The notes: generated from the letters alone by a model not told the origin. Positions 54,845 to 63,372 are shown, numbered from the stretch's first letter. The stretch: 64,000 bases of DNA from CAYPTB01 sp964413535 (GCA_964413535.1 CAYPTB010000040.1:1-64000); one strand, 5' to 3'. Made by a program: numbers and translations.

Positions 54845-55837
54845 ATGAAAGTCAGCGCATCGATCGTCGCACCGTTCCTCTGCGTCCTGTCCCTGCCCAT
54901 GGCAGCACAAGACCCGGAGCCGGGCAGCGTCCTCGTCTATCCGAGCGTTCGCGAGAGGAATGGTCGGGCGACGGTCGTGTCGGTCACCAACATGCACCCG
55001 ACCGTCTCGATCGGGGCGCACTTCCGCTACGTTAACATCGTCCAGACGGCCGACCCGTTCATGCCCTCGAGTTGTCTCGAGTTCGACCGCTTCGAGCTCC
55101 TGACCCCCAACGACACCTTCACGATCCCGGTCTTCTGCCACAACCCGACGACGCCCAAGCGAGACGGCTACCTCGTCATCGAGGCCGTTTCGGCGATGAC
55201 GGGCGTGCCGGTCTCCCACAACTACCTCGTGGGCTCGGAGTGGGTGGCGTTGGGCACGAGCGCCGCCTGGTCGTTGGGCGCCATCAGCTTCCAATCCCCG
55301 CAGCCGGACGCGGCGCAGACGGATCTCGACGGAGACAGTGAGCTCGACTTCGACGGGATCGAGTACTCGATGTGCCCCGACCGACTCCACCTCGACCAGT
55401 TCCTCGCCTCCGCGGGCAACAACCTGGCGTTGATCAACTTGACGGGCGGGACGCAACACACGGCGGTCGTGAGCTTCCTCTTGTTCAACGACAACGAGCA
55501 GGCCTTCTCCTCCCAGGTCAGCTTCCGCTGCTGGTTCGACCAGCCGCTCGACGCCCTGAGCCCCGTCTTCAGCGCGAACTTCCTGAGCGTGAACACGGCG
55601 CACGATCCGTCGGAGGTCGATGCCGACTGCGACGGGATCGGCGACCTGGAGAGCGGCTGGTCCATCATCGACGGAGTCGTGGCGGCGACGTTCCTGCAGA
55701 GCATCCCGAACCCGGCCCTGCTCGGAGCCGTCACGGGCTCGCTCGGCTTCGAGCGCGGCCGACCGCTGTGGCGGACCGGCAACAACCCGAACGGCGACTT
55801 CCTCGGCTTCTTGCTCGAGCACCCCGAGTTCCCCTGA
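54845..55837 (+). CDS. Secreted protein of unknown function, tandem copy 2
   Basis: 330 residues, strongly similar to the preceding gene over the full length: QDPEPGSVLVYPSVRERNG at the mature start, HNPTTPKRDGYLVIEA, GSEWVALGTSAAWSLGAISF, TDLDGDSELDFDG, ASAGNNLALINLTGGT, and GSLGFERGRPLWRTGNNPNG near the end. In the calcium-like loop one Gly is changed (DGDSELD against DGDGELD). Signal peptide and ribosome site are clear. The pair arose by duplication; both ends are conserved while the middle drifts. Confidence 0.82.
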   Translation: MKVSASIVAPFLCVLSLPMAAQDPEPGSVLVYPSVRERNGRATVVSVTNMHPTVSIGAHFRYVNIVQTADPFMPSSCLEFDRFELLTPNDTFTIPVFCHNPTTPKRDGYLVIEAVSAMTGVPVSHNYLVGSEWVALGTSAAWSLGAISFQSPQPDAAQTDLDGDSELDFDGIEYSMCPDRLHLDQFLASAGNNLALINLTGGTQHTAVVSFLLFNDNEQAFSSQVSFRCWFDQPLDALSPVFSANFLSVNTAHDPSEVDADCDGIGDLESGWSIIDGVVAATFLQSIPNPALLGAVTGSLGFERGRPLWRTGNNPNGDFLGFLLEHPEFP

Positions 55838-55876
55838 CGCTCGCCGCGCGCGCGACGCGCGGCCGAATGCCACGTC

Positions 55877-55908
55877 GGGCCGGCGTCGCGCGCCGGCCCG
55901 CGTTTCCG
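55877..55908. terminator. Hairpin between convergent genes, likely terminator
   Basis: GGGCCGGCG (55877-55885) pairs with CGCCGGCCC (55891-55899) over a five-base TCGCG loop, followed by GCGTTTCC. It lies 39 bases after the secreted-protein stop and 37 bases before the end of the convergent metallophosphoesterase gene, so it could act on both. The T tract is short. Confidence 0.55.
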
Positions 55909-55936
55909 CGGGCGCACGGACGCCGACGGCGGCGGC

Positions 55937-57055
55937 CTACGGCGCGTCGCGGGCCGGCACCACGTCGATCACGACCACCTCGGGCGTGCAGTTGAAGCGC
56001 AGGGGCGGCGCGCCGGCTCGCTCGAGGCCGATGCCGCGCGAGACGACGAGCCAGGTGCCCGGACGGACCTCGCGCGCGCCCGAGGTCCAGGCGTCGGGAA
56101 CGTCCGACAACGTCATCGGCGGACCGAAGAACGGCAGGCGCACCTGGCCGCCGTGGCAGTGGCCGGCAACGAGCAAGTCGGCTTCGACCTCGCCGAGCGC
56201 GAAGTCGGGTGCATGTCCGAAGACGAGGTGGAAGCCGTCGCTCTCCGGGATCACGAGCTCCTTGTCGAAGGAGTCGGGCATGTCGAGGCCGGTGATCGTG
56301 AGCTCACCGAGCTCGACCTTGCCCGAGCGCCGGAAGCAGTGCACGGGGAGCTCGGCGAAGCACTCCTCCCAGCCGTCGGCGTCGACGTTCCCGCGCACGG
56401 CATAGGCGCCGAGCGGCGCGCCCAGGCCCACCTCCTCGAGGATGCGGCGCAGCTTCTCGCGCTCGACCCTGCGCGGCTCGAGGTCCTCGACCTGGATGAA
56501 GTCGCCGGGGAACAGCACGAGATCGGGAGCCTGCGCCATCGCGAGCTCGATCGCGCGCCGCTCGTACTCCCCCACGGAGTTCGTCTGGATGTCCGCGAGG
56601 ACCGCGATGCGCAACGGCCGGTCGAGCTTCTGCGACTCGATCGACACGCGCGAGAGCTGGAGGTCGCGCGGCTCGACGAGGAAGGCCTGCACCGCAATCG
56701 CGGCCACGATCGCAACCCCTGCGAGCGCGACGAGCGCGACGTTCCGGTGCGTCTTCCAGTGCGCGAGGGCGAGGCCCGCGAGCACGAGCGCCACGTGCGC
56801 GAAGACGGTGCAGGCGACGAGCCCGATCACCCCGAAGGGGCCGATCGACCCGAAGGGGCTGAGCACGGAGGCCACGCCCAAGAGCCCAGCCAGCAGCGCT
56901 CCGCCGGCCACCAACAACGGCACGGCGAGCAGCCAGCGCGCTCCCGGCCGCTTGCGCGCGGAGATCAGCACGGCGACGACGCACGCGACCAGCGCGCCGT
57001 TGTAGACGAGATGGGGAAGGAGGTAGCGCAACGCGTGGAGCGGACGAAGCTCCAC
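55937..57055 (-). CDS. Membrane metallophosphoesterase with altered metal ligands
   Basis: 372 residues from a GTG at 57055. Four predicted membrane helices (about 10-125) precede a YkuE-like calcineurin phosphoesterase domain. The motifs are VLADIQTN (Asp155, with Gln157 where the family has His), LFPGDF (Asp185), RGNVD (222-225; Val replaces the catalytic His of GNHD/E), VFGHAPD (His281) and AGHCHGGQVRLPFFGP (His299, His301). Half of the dimetal site is thus intact and two His positions are changed. It may be a phosphodiesterase with modified metal preference, or be inactive. Confidence 0.85.
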   Translation of the reverse strand: MELRPLHALRYLLPHLVYNGALVACVVAVLISARKRPGARWLLAVPLLVAGGALLAGLLGVASVLSPFGSIGPFGVIGLVACTVFAHVALVLAGLALAHWKTHRNVALVALAGVAIVAAIAVQAFLVEPRDLQLSRVSIESQKLDRPLRIAVLADIQTNSVGEYERRAIELAMAQAPDLVLFPGDFIQVEDLEPRRVEREKLRRILEEVGLGAPLGAYAVRGNVDADGWEECFAELPVHCFRRSGKVELGELTITGLDMPDSFDKELVIPESDGFHLVFGHAPDFALGEVEADLLVAGHCHGGQVRLPFFGPPMTLSDVPDAWTSGAREVRPGTWLVVSRGIGLERAGAPPLRFNCTPEVVVIDVVPARDAP

Positions 57056-57237
57056 GCGATCCTAGCGGGCCGCAGCCGTCGCCCCCAGCCTCGCCTCCGG
57101 CCTCCGAGCGCCGAACGGGGTCTCGCGCGGCGCCGGCGCCCGTTCGAGCGCGGCTCGCATCGCGCTCGGAGATCCTCCGGCATACTGGGAGCGCGGCTCC
57201 ACCGGCGGCTCTCGGAACTCTCCTGCCAAGCGACCCG

Positions 57238-58635
57238 ATGTCCTCTCCCACTCGCTACGACGCGATCATCATCGGCGCCGGTCAAGCCGGCGGTCCGCTG
57301 TCGAAGGAGCTCGCCGGTGCGGGCCTCCGGACGGCGCTCGTCGAGCGCACGCACATGGGAGGCACGTGCGTGAACGAGGGCTGCACGCCGACGAAGACGA
57401 TGGTGGCGAGCGCGCGCGTCGCCTACCTCGCGCGCCGGGCGAAGGACTTCGGCGTGAGCACGGGCGCGGTGAAGGTCGACCTGAAGGCCGTGCGCAAGCG
57501 CAAGCGCGACATCGTCGCTGCCTTCGGCGGCAAACGTCCCGATCGAGCGAGCCCGGTCGAGGGACGCGACGTCCTCTTCGGAGAGGCGCGTTTCCTCGAC
57601 GCGCAGCAGATCGAGGTCGACCTGGCCGAGGGCGGCAAACGCGTCCTCGCCGCGGACCTCGTCTTCGTCGACACGGGAGCGCGTCCGACCGTCCCCGATC
57701 TGCCCGGCCTCGACGACGTCCCGTACCTCGACTCGACGTCGATCATGGAGCTCGGATCCGTTCCCGAGCACCTGATCGTCCTCGGCGGCGGTTACGTGGC
57801 GATCGAGTTCGGCCAGATGTTCCGGCGCTTCGGGAGCAAGGTGACGATCGTCCAGCGCGGCAAGACGCTGCTCGGGCGCGAGGACGACGACGTCGCCGAG
57901 GCCGTGCTCGGGATCCTGCGCGAGGACGGGGTGAAGGTCCTGCTCGAGGCCCGGGCGGTGCGCGTGAAGCCCGGTTCCGGTCGCTCGCTCCGGCTCTCGG
58001 TCGAGCAGGGCTCGAAGAAGCGCACGCTCGAGGGCTCGCATCTCCTCGTGGCGACCGGACGCACGCCCAACAGCGATCGCCTGAACCTGCCCGCTGCCGG
58101 AATCGCGACCGACGAGCGCGGGTTCATCGAGGTCGACGCGCGCCTGGAAACGAACGTGAAGGGCGTCTACGCCCTGGGCGACGTCAAGGGCGGCCCGCAG
58201 TTCACGCACATCTCCTACGACGACTACCGCATCGTCGCCGAGAACGTCCTGCGCGGCGGCAAGCGAGAGACCTCGAACCGCTTGGTGCCCTACACCGTGT
58301 TCATGGATCCGGAGCTCGGACGCGTCGGCCTGAGCGAGAGCCAGGCGCGCGCCGACGGACGCGAGATCCGCGTCGCGCGCATGCCGATGGCATCGGTCGC
58401 GCGCGCGCTGGAGGTCGACGAGTCGCGCGGGCTCATGAAGGTCGTCGTGGACGCGGAGACGGACAGGATCCTCGGCGCGGCCGTGCTCGGCGTGCACGGC
58501 GGAGAGCTCGCCTCGCTCCTGCAAGTGGCGATGATGGGAGGCGTGACGAGCACGCGGCTTCGGGACGGGATCTTCTCCCATCCGACGCTCGCCGAAGCGC
58601 TCAACAACCTCTTCCAGAACTTCGACGACGAGTGA
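57238..58635 (+). CDS. FAD-dependent pyridine nucleotide-disulfide oxidoreductase
   Basis: 465-residue class I flavoprotein disulfide reductase (dihydrolipoamide dehydrogenase/mercuric reductase family). It has an FAD-binding IIIGAGQAGGPLSKELA, the redox-active pair GGTCVNEGCTPTK (Cys44, Cys49), the NAD-binding LIVLGGGYVAIEFGQM, the second FAD motif GVYALGDVKGG and the C-terminal catalytic pair HPTLAEALNN (His448, Glu453). No N-terminal heavy-metal domain or C-terminal Cys pair, so MerA is unlikely. No lipoyl enzyme genes are adjacent; the disulfide substrate is unknown. Confidence 0.88.
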   Translation: MSSPTRYDAIIIGAGQAGGPLSKELAGAGLRTALVERTHMGGTCVNEGCTPTKTMVASARVAYLARRAKDFGVSTGAVKVDLKAVRKRKRDIVAAFGGKRPDRASPVEGRDVLFGEARFLDAQQIEVDLAEGGKRVLAADLVFVDTGARPTVPDLPGLDDVPYLDSTSIMELGSVPEHLIVLGGGYVAIEFGQMFRRFGSKVTIVQRGKTLLGREDDDVAEAVLGILREDGVKVLLEARAVRVKPGSGRSLRLSVEQGSKKRTLEGSHLLVATGRTPNSDRLNLPAAGIATDERGFIEVDARLETNVKGVYALGDVKGGPQFTHISYDDYRIVAENVLRGGKRETSNRLVPYTVFMDPELGRVGLSESQARADGREIRVARMPMASVARALEVDESRGLMKVVVDAETDRILGAAVLGVHGGELASLLQVAMMGGVTSTRLRDGIFSHPTLAEALNNLFQNFDDE

Positions 58636-58679
58636 GCGGCCCAGAACCGTTCGCAGGGGTCTGGTAGTCTGCCGCGCTC

Positions 58680-60029
58680 ATGTCGCCCGCCGCCGCGAAG
58701 CTCCTCGCCGCCTGTCTCCTCGCGCTCGGCGCGTGCGGCGACGAGCCCCCTCCGAACCTCCTCGTCGTGACCCTCGACACGACGCGGGCCGACGTTCTGT
58801 CGTGCTACGGAGGCGATCCGCGCACGACGCCGTCGATCGACGCGCTCGCGCGCGAGGGCGTCCTGTTCGAGAACGCCTTCAGCACGTGCAACGTCACGAA
58901 GCCGGCGCACCTCTCGCTCTTCTCCGGGCAGCCGCTGATCGGGCACCGCGTGTTCAACAACGAGGCCCTGATCCCGCGCGACGTGGAGGTGCTGCCGAAC
59001 CTGCTGCGCCGCAAGGGTTACCGCACCGCCGCCTTCGTCGGAGCGATCCAACTCGGCGAGCACGCCGGATGGCGCGGATTCGACGTCGTCCAAGGCCCTT
59101 CGAAGACGTTCCGCCGCGGCCAGGCGATCCTCGACGACGCCCTCGCGTGGCTGGGCGCGGCGCCGGGCGAGCCCTTCTTCCTGTGGACGCACTTCTTCGA
59201 CCCGCACACGCTCTACAAGCCCCCGCCCGAGCTGGCGGAACGCTACTACAGCGGCGATCCGAAGGCGGGCGACGGCAGCCTGATCGCCGAAGAGCCGTTC
59301 CTCGCGACGTGGAACTACCCGTTGATGAGCGAGTGGGTCGCGGGCCTGCGCGATCGGACCTATGCGCCCGCCATGTACGCGGCGGAAGTGGAGTACACGG
59401 ACGCGCTCGTCGGCCGGTTGATCGAGCATCTGGAGACGACGGGCGTGCTCGAGCGGACGGCGATCGTGCTCATCGCCGACCACGGCGAGAGTTTGGGCGA
59501 GCACGGCGTGTACTACGACCACGCCGGTCTGTACCAACCCTCGCTGCACGTCCCGTTCATCGTGCGTTGGCCGGGGATCCCCGGCGGACGGCGCGTCGAC
59601 TCGATCGTGACGCAGCTCGACGTGCTGCCGACCCTCGCGGACATGCTCGATTTCGCCACGCCGAACGCGGCGCGCGGGCGCAGCTTGCGCCCGCTCCTCG
59701 AGGGCCAGGGCGACTTCGAGGAGCGCGAGCTGTTCGTCTTCGAGGCCGCGCACAACCATCAGATCGCCGTGCGCAAGGGGCGCTGGAAGGCGATCTGGCC
59801 CGTCTTCGAATCGCACCGGTTCTTCCGCAAGGAACCCGAGCTGTACGACCTCGACGCCGATCCCGGCGAGTTGCACAACGTCTGGTCCGAGCACCCGGAG
59901 GTCGTGGCGGAGCTCGCGCCGCACGCCGCGCCCTGGCGCTCCCTCGGCACGATCGAGAAGGGACCGCTGCCCGAGGTGAGCGACGAACTGCGGCGCTCGC
60001 TCGATGCGCTCGGCTACGCCGAGAAGTGA
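58680..60029 (+). CDS. Sulfatase-superfamily lipoprotein with Thr active site
   Basis: 449 residues with a lipoprotein signal (KLLAACLLALGAC, Cys19). The domain shows LLVVTLDTTRADVLSCYGG, the active-site motif Thr73-Lys-Pro-Ala-His77 (NVTKPAHLSLFSG), HFFDPHTLY and IADHGESLGEHGVYYDHAG. Like the membrane enzyme at 51-53 kb it has Thr where sulfatases have Cys or Ser, so it is probably a phospho- or other ester hydrolase outside the cytoplasm. Its stop overlaps the start of the exonuclease gene (GTGA at 60026-60029). Confidence 0.85.
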   Translation: MSPAAAKLLAACLLALGACGDEPPPNLLVVTLDTTRADVLSCYGGDPRTTPSIDALAREGVLFENAFSTCNVTKPAHLSLFSGQPLIGHRVFNNEALIPRDVEVLPNLLRRKGYRTAAFVGAIQLGEHAGWRGFDVVQGPSKTFRRGQAILDDALAWLGAAPGEPFFLWTHFFDPHTLYKPPPELAERYYSGDPKAGDGSLIAEEPFLATWNYPLMSEWVAGLRDRTYAPAMYAAEVEYTDALVGRLIEHLETTGVLERTAIVLIADHGESLGEHGVYYDHAGLYQPSLHVPFIVRWPGIPGGRRVDSIVTQLDVLPTLADMLDFATPNAARGRSLRPLLEGQGDFEERELFVFEAAHNHQIAVRKGRWKAIWPVFESHRFFRKEPELYDLDADPGELHNVWSEHPEVVAELAPHAAPWRSLGTIEKGPLPEVSDELRRSLDALGYAEK

Positions 60030-60958
60030 CGCGCGGACGCGTGAAGCCCCGAGCGATTCGTCACCGAGCGAGCTCCGTCCCGCCGGTCACGGTGCACCTC
60101 GTCGACGCCAGCCCGTACCTGTTCCGGGCCTACTTCGCTCTGCCGGAGCTCTCGGCGCCCGACAAGAGCCCCGTCGGAGCGGTGTACGGCTTCGCCGCCT
60201 TCCTGATCCGCTACGTGCGCGAGCACGAGCCGACGCACCTCGGGATCGCGTTCGACGCGAGCCTGACGACGAGTTTCCGCAACGATCTCTATCCGGCCTA
60301 CAAGTCCACGCGCGCGCTCCCGCCGCCGGAACTCGAGGCGCAGCAGCAACGCTGCCGCGACGTCGCGCGCGCGTTGGGCGCGGCCGTCTTCGACGACGCG
60401 CGTTACGAGGCGGACGACCTGATCGGGACGCTCGCGCACCGGCTCGAGCAGGACGGGCGGCGCGTCGTCGTCGTGAGCTCGGACAAGGACCTGTGCCAGC
60501 TCGTGAGCGCCGCGGTCACGGTCTTCGACTTCGCGCGCGACGCGCGCTTTGGCCCCGCCGAGGTCCGCGCGAAGTTCGGCGTGCGCCCCGACCAGATGGC
60601 CGATTACCTCGGCCTCGCCGGCGACAGCGTGGATTCCATTCCCGGCGTGCGCGGCATCGGCAAGCAGACGGCGGCCGCGCTGCTCGCGGAGTTCGAGAGC
60701 CTCGACGCGCTGTACGCGGACCTCGAGCGCGTGGCCGCGCTGCCGATCCGCGGCGCGAAATCGCTGGCCGCGAAGCTCGCGCAAGGGCGCGACGCGGCCT
60801 TCCTCTCGCGCACTCTCGCGCGCATCGCCCTCGACGCGCCGGTGGAGGCGACGCTCGGCGACCTCGAGTACCGGGGCGCCGACCCCGAGCTCGCCACGGC
60901 GCTCTTCGAGCGCTTGGGACTCGGAACCCTCGCGCAACGTATCCCGCCGCGGAGGTAG
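60026..60958 (+). CDS. 5'-3' exonuclease / flap endonuclease-like (PolA N-terminal domain type)
   Basis: 310 residues from a GTG at 60026 that overlaps the preceding stop; a GTG at 60092 (MHLVDASPYLFRAYF in frame) fits the family start better, so the first 22 residues are uncertain. Motifs of the T5-type 5' nuclease fold: VHLVDASPYLFRAY, FRNDLYPAYKSTR, ARYEADDLIGTLAHRL, VVSSDKDLCQLV and the helix-hairpin-helix GLAGDSVDSIPGVRGIGKQT. It stands alone without a polymerase domain, and is expected to process 5' flaps or RNA primers. Confidence 0.88.
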   Translation: MTRGRVKPRAIRHRASSVPPVTVHLVDASPYLFRAYFALPELSAPDKSPVGAVYGFAAFLIRYVREHEPTHLGIAFDASLTTSFRNDLYPAYKSTRALPPPELEAQQQRCRDVARALGAAVFDDARYEADDLIGTLAHRLEQDGRRVVVVSSDKDLCQLVSAAVTVFDFARDARFGPAEVRAKFGVRPDQMADYLGLAGDSVDSIPGVRGIGKQTAAALLAEFESLDALYADLERVAALPIRGAKSLAAKLAQGRDAAFLSRTLARIALDAPVEATLGDLEYRGADPELATALFERLGLGTLAQRIPPRR

Positions 60959-61084
60959 GCGCCGTGTGCCGGACGCGGCGCGAGACCTCGCGGCGCAGGC
61001 GCCGCAGTAGCCGAGCGCGGGCGGGGCATCGGCCGTGCCCCGCTTCCGCGCGACGAAGCGGCGTCGCTCTGCAGCGCCGCCCCT

Positions 61085-61999
61085 ATGCTTGCGCGTCCGA
61101 GCGCGCGCTCGGGTCGCCGTTTGAAGCACACCGTCGTCTACCCCGAGCCCTTCTCGCCTCAGAGCTTTCGGCGGCACCTGCAGGCCGAGCTCGCTCGACG
61201 CTGCGCGGACAACCCGCAGTACTCGCTGCGCGCGTTCGCGCGCGATCTCGACGTGGACCACTCGTCCCTGTCGCAGATCCTGCGCGGGCGGCGCAGGCTC
61301 TCCGAGCGGGCGCTGCGCGGTTTCGGCGAACGGCTCGGGATCGCGCCCGATCGGATCGAGGCGTTCGTCGCCCATGACAGTCGGCGCGCGGCGGGTGAGG
61401 GTTCCGACGGTGAGGGCGAGCTCGCCTTCGTGCGCGAGCTGACCGAGGACGCGCTCGCGGTCGTCACGTCCCTCGAGCACTACGCGATCCTCGAGCTCCT
61501 GCGCCTGGAGGACTTCCGGCCGGACGTGTCGTGGATCGCGCGCGTGCTCGGGATCACGACCGACGAAGTGCAGGTGGCGCTCCAGCGCCTGCTTCGGCTC
61601 GGGATGCTCGAGATGCGAGCCGCCGATCGCTGGGTCGACCTCTCGGGCGACGTCACGACCGTGCTCGAGGGCGTGGCCTACGAAGCCATTCGGCGGCTGT
61701 CGGAGCGCGTGCGCAGCCGCGCGCTCGAAGCGGGCCTCGCAAGCTCGCGCGCCGAGCGCGAGTACAGCGCGACGACGATCGCCGTCGACCGCGCGGACGT
61801 CCCCCTGGCGCTCGAGAAGCTGGCGCGCTTCCGCCGCGACCTCGTGGAGCTCCTCGCGCGCGGCGCGGCCAAGGACGCCGTGTACCAGCTCGAGATCTCG
61901 TTCCTCCCGCTGACCTCCCCCGACCGCTCGGAGCGCTCGGGCGCGACCGATGCGAACGATGCGAACGACCCGAACGACCCGAACGACCCGAACGACTGA
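61085..61999 (+). CDS. TIGR02147-family regulator with C-terminal repeat tail
   Basis: 304 residues. An N-terminal HTH resembles TIGR02147/DUF4423 proteins (YSLRAFARDLDVDHSSLSQI, then GRRRLSERALRGFGERLGI), followed by the DUF4423-like helical domain (about 110-280: VTSLEHYAILELLRLEDF, DEVQVALQRLLRLGMLE, FRRDLVELLARGAAKDAVYQ). The last 15 residues are ANDANDPNDPNDPND, encoded by a 9-bp tandem repeat that runs straight into the stop. The family is known mainly from Fibrobacter and delta-proteobacteria; target genes are unknown. A VOC gene starts 11 bases after the stop. Confidence 0.82.
   Translation: MLARPSARSGRRLKHTVVYPEPFSPQSFRRHLQAELARRCADNPQYSLRAFARDLDVDHSSLSQILRGRRRLSERALRGFGERLGIAPDRIEAFVAHDSRRAAGEGSDGEGELAFVRELTEDALAVVTSLEHYAILELLRLEDFRPDVSWIARVLGITTDEVQVALQRLLRLGMLEMRAADRWVDLSGDVTTVLEGVAYEAIRRLSERVRSRALEAGLASSRAEREYSATTIAVDRADVPLALEKLARFRRDLVELLARGAAKDAVYQLEISFLPLTSPDRSERSGATDANDANDPNDPNDPND
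61952..61996. repeat. 9-bp tandem repeat at the 3' end of the TIGR02147 gene
   Basis: Five units of [GC]CGAACGA[TC] (61952-61996), the last three identical, CCGAACGAC. Copies change by whole codons, so gain or loss would only lengthen or shorten the Asn-Asp-Pro tail. The stop codon follows immediately. Confidence 0.9.
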
Positions 62000-62010
62000 A
62001 AGGACTCGCG

Positions 62011-62403
62011 ATGAGCAACCCCGTGATCAAGTGGCAAGTCATCACCCCGGATCCCGAGGCGCACGCGCGCTTCTACGGCGAGCTCTTCGACTGGAAGCTC
62101 GACCTGGAGAACGCGCTCGCGTATCGCCAGGCGTCCAGCGGAGACGACCGCGGCATCGACGGCGGCTTCTGGCCGTCGCCGCAGGGCGTGCGTCCGTTCG
62201 TGCAGCTCTTCGTGGAGGTGGAGGACGTGCCCGCGGCGTTCCAGCGCGCGCTCGAGCTCGGCGGCACGGCGATCGTCCCACCGCAGATGCTGCCGGACGG
62301 CGACGAGCTCGCGATCCTGCACGACCCGACCGGGATGTCGTTCGGACTCGCGCGGACGGCGCAGCCGAGCGGGAAACGCGCCAATGCGAAGGGCGGGCGC
62401 TGA
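62011..62403 (+). CDS. VOC-family (glyoxalase/bleomycin-resistance fold) protein
   Basis: 130-residue single VOC unit: IKWQVITPDPEAHARFYGEL, FDWKLDLENALAYR, then FVQLFVEVEDVPAAFQRAL, and ILHDPTGMSFGLAR. A His or Glu metal site is not obvious beyond the usual strands, so the reaction is unknown. ATG at 62011 with AAAGGAC about seven bases upstream, 11 bases after the TIGR02147 stop; probably co-transcribed. Confidence 0.82.
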   Translation: MSNPVIKWQVITPDPEAHARFYGELFDWKLDLENALAYRQASSGDDRGIDGGFWPSPQGVRPFVQLFVEVEDVPAAFQRALELGGTAIVPPQMLPDGDELAILHDPTGMSFGLARTAQPSGKRANAKGGR

Positions 62404-62487
62404 GGGAGCGCGGCTGCGCGCGCAGTCGACGACGGCGCGCGTGCGGGTCGGCTCGGGGCGGGATGCGCGCCGCGAGGGCGCTCCGCG

Positions 62488-63372
62488 TCAGTCGTTCGCC
62501 TTCTCGAGCTCCAGCCAGTCGGTAGCCGACTCGAGCTCGAGCTTCGTCTTGGCGAGCGCTGCGCGTCCGGCTTCGTCGCCCAGGAGCTCGGCCAGGACGA
62601 GCGCGCTCTCGATGGCGACCTTGGCGCGCGAGGACTTGTCGAGGGCGACGAGCACGTCGACCAACGTGCGCAGGTTCCCGTACTCGGAGCCGGCGAGGCC
62701 GAGCTCGTGGTTCAGGAGACGCGCGCGCGACAGCGGAACGAGCGCCTCGGCGTCGCGACCGAGCGCGTGCAACGCGGCGCCCATGCCGCCCAGCCCCATG
62801 GCGGTCCCCCACCAGTCGCCGAGCGGCTCGGCGAGCTCGACGCAGGCGCTCGCGTGCTCGAGCGCGCTCTCGTGTCGGCCGGCCTTCGACGCGGCGCGGA
62901 ACTCGCCGAACGCCTGCTGGCCGCGGCGGAAGCGCGCGCCCTCCTCCGCCGTCCAGCCGGCGAACGACGCGGCGTAGTCGGAGAAGATCGCGCGCCCGAA
63001 GGCCTGGTCGGCGGCACGCGCTCCGCGCAGGGCGCGCGCGTGTAGCGCCTCGATCTCGTCGCTCCCGCGCTTCGCCGGGTCGGCCTCGATCGCGGCGAGG
63101 CTGCCCTCGAGGTAGGAGTCGATGACGGGGAGCGCGTCGTAGGGATGCGCGCGCCACAGCTCGACGATGCCGGCGCGATCGCCGGCGTCGTCCAGAGCTT
63201 CGAAGCGCTCGGTCAGGTCGGACGGATCACGGCCCACCGAAGCGACGGTTGCCGGAGCGAGCGCCGCGGGATCGAGCGCCGCGGGAGCGAATGTCGCGGG
63301 AGCGACCGTCACGAGGGCGAACGTCGCCGGAGTGCAGAGGAGCGTTGCGGCGAGGAGCGTGGATCGGAGCAT
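62488..63372 (-). CDS. Exported helical-repeat (TPR-like) protein
   Basis: 294 residues with a signal peptide (LRSTLLAATLLCTPATFA). A low-complexity Ala/Pro/Val stretch after the signal is encoded by a 15-bp repeat. The rest is all-helical and TPR-like, with EALHARALRGARAADQAFGR, GRHESALEHASACVELAEPL, then GRDAEALVPLSRARLLNHEL. The frame is open upstream, but that part is antisense to the DapB-like gene and Arg-rich. Function unknown. Confidence 0.75.
   Translation of the reverse strand: MLRSTLLAATLLCTPATFALVTVAPATFAPAALDPAALAPATVASVGRDPSDLTERFEALDDAGDRAGIVELWRAHPYDALPVIDSYLEGSLAAIEADPAKRGSDEIEALHARALRGARAADQAFGRAIFSDYAASFAGWTAEEGARFRRGQQAFGEFRAASKAGRHESALEHASACVELAEPLGDWWGTAMGLGGMGAALHALGRDAEALVPLSRARLLNHELGLAGSEYGNLRTLVDVLVALDKSSRAKVAIESALVLAELLGDEAGRAALAKTKLELESATDWLELEKAND
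63251..63325. repeat. 15-bp imperfect tandem repeat in the signal-proximal region of the TPR-like gene
   Basis: Five units near the consensus GC[GC]GGAGCGA[AG][CT]G[TC]C (63251-63325). On the coding (minus) strand they specify five-residue Ala/Pro repeats (TVAPA, TFAPA, ALDPA, ALAPA). Confidence 0.8.

Noticed and set aside
57238..58635. Mercuric reductase (merA) call
   Set aside because: The redox Cys pair and His-Glu pair are shared by the whole family. MerA's C-terminal Cys pair and N-terminal metal domain are missing.
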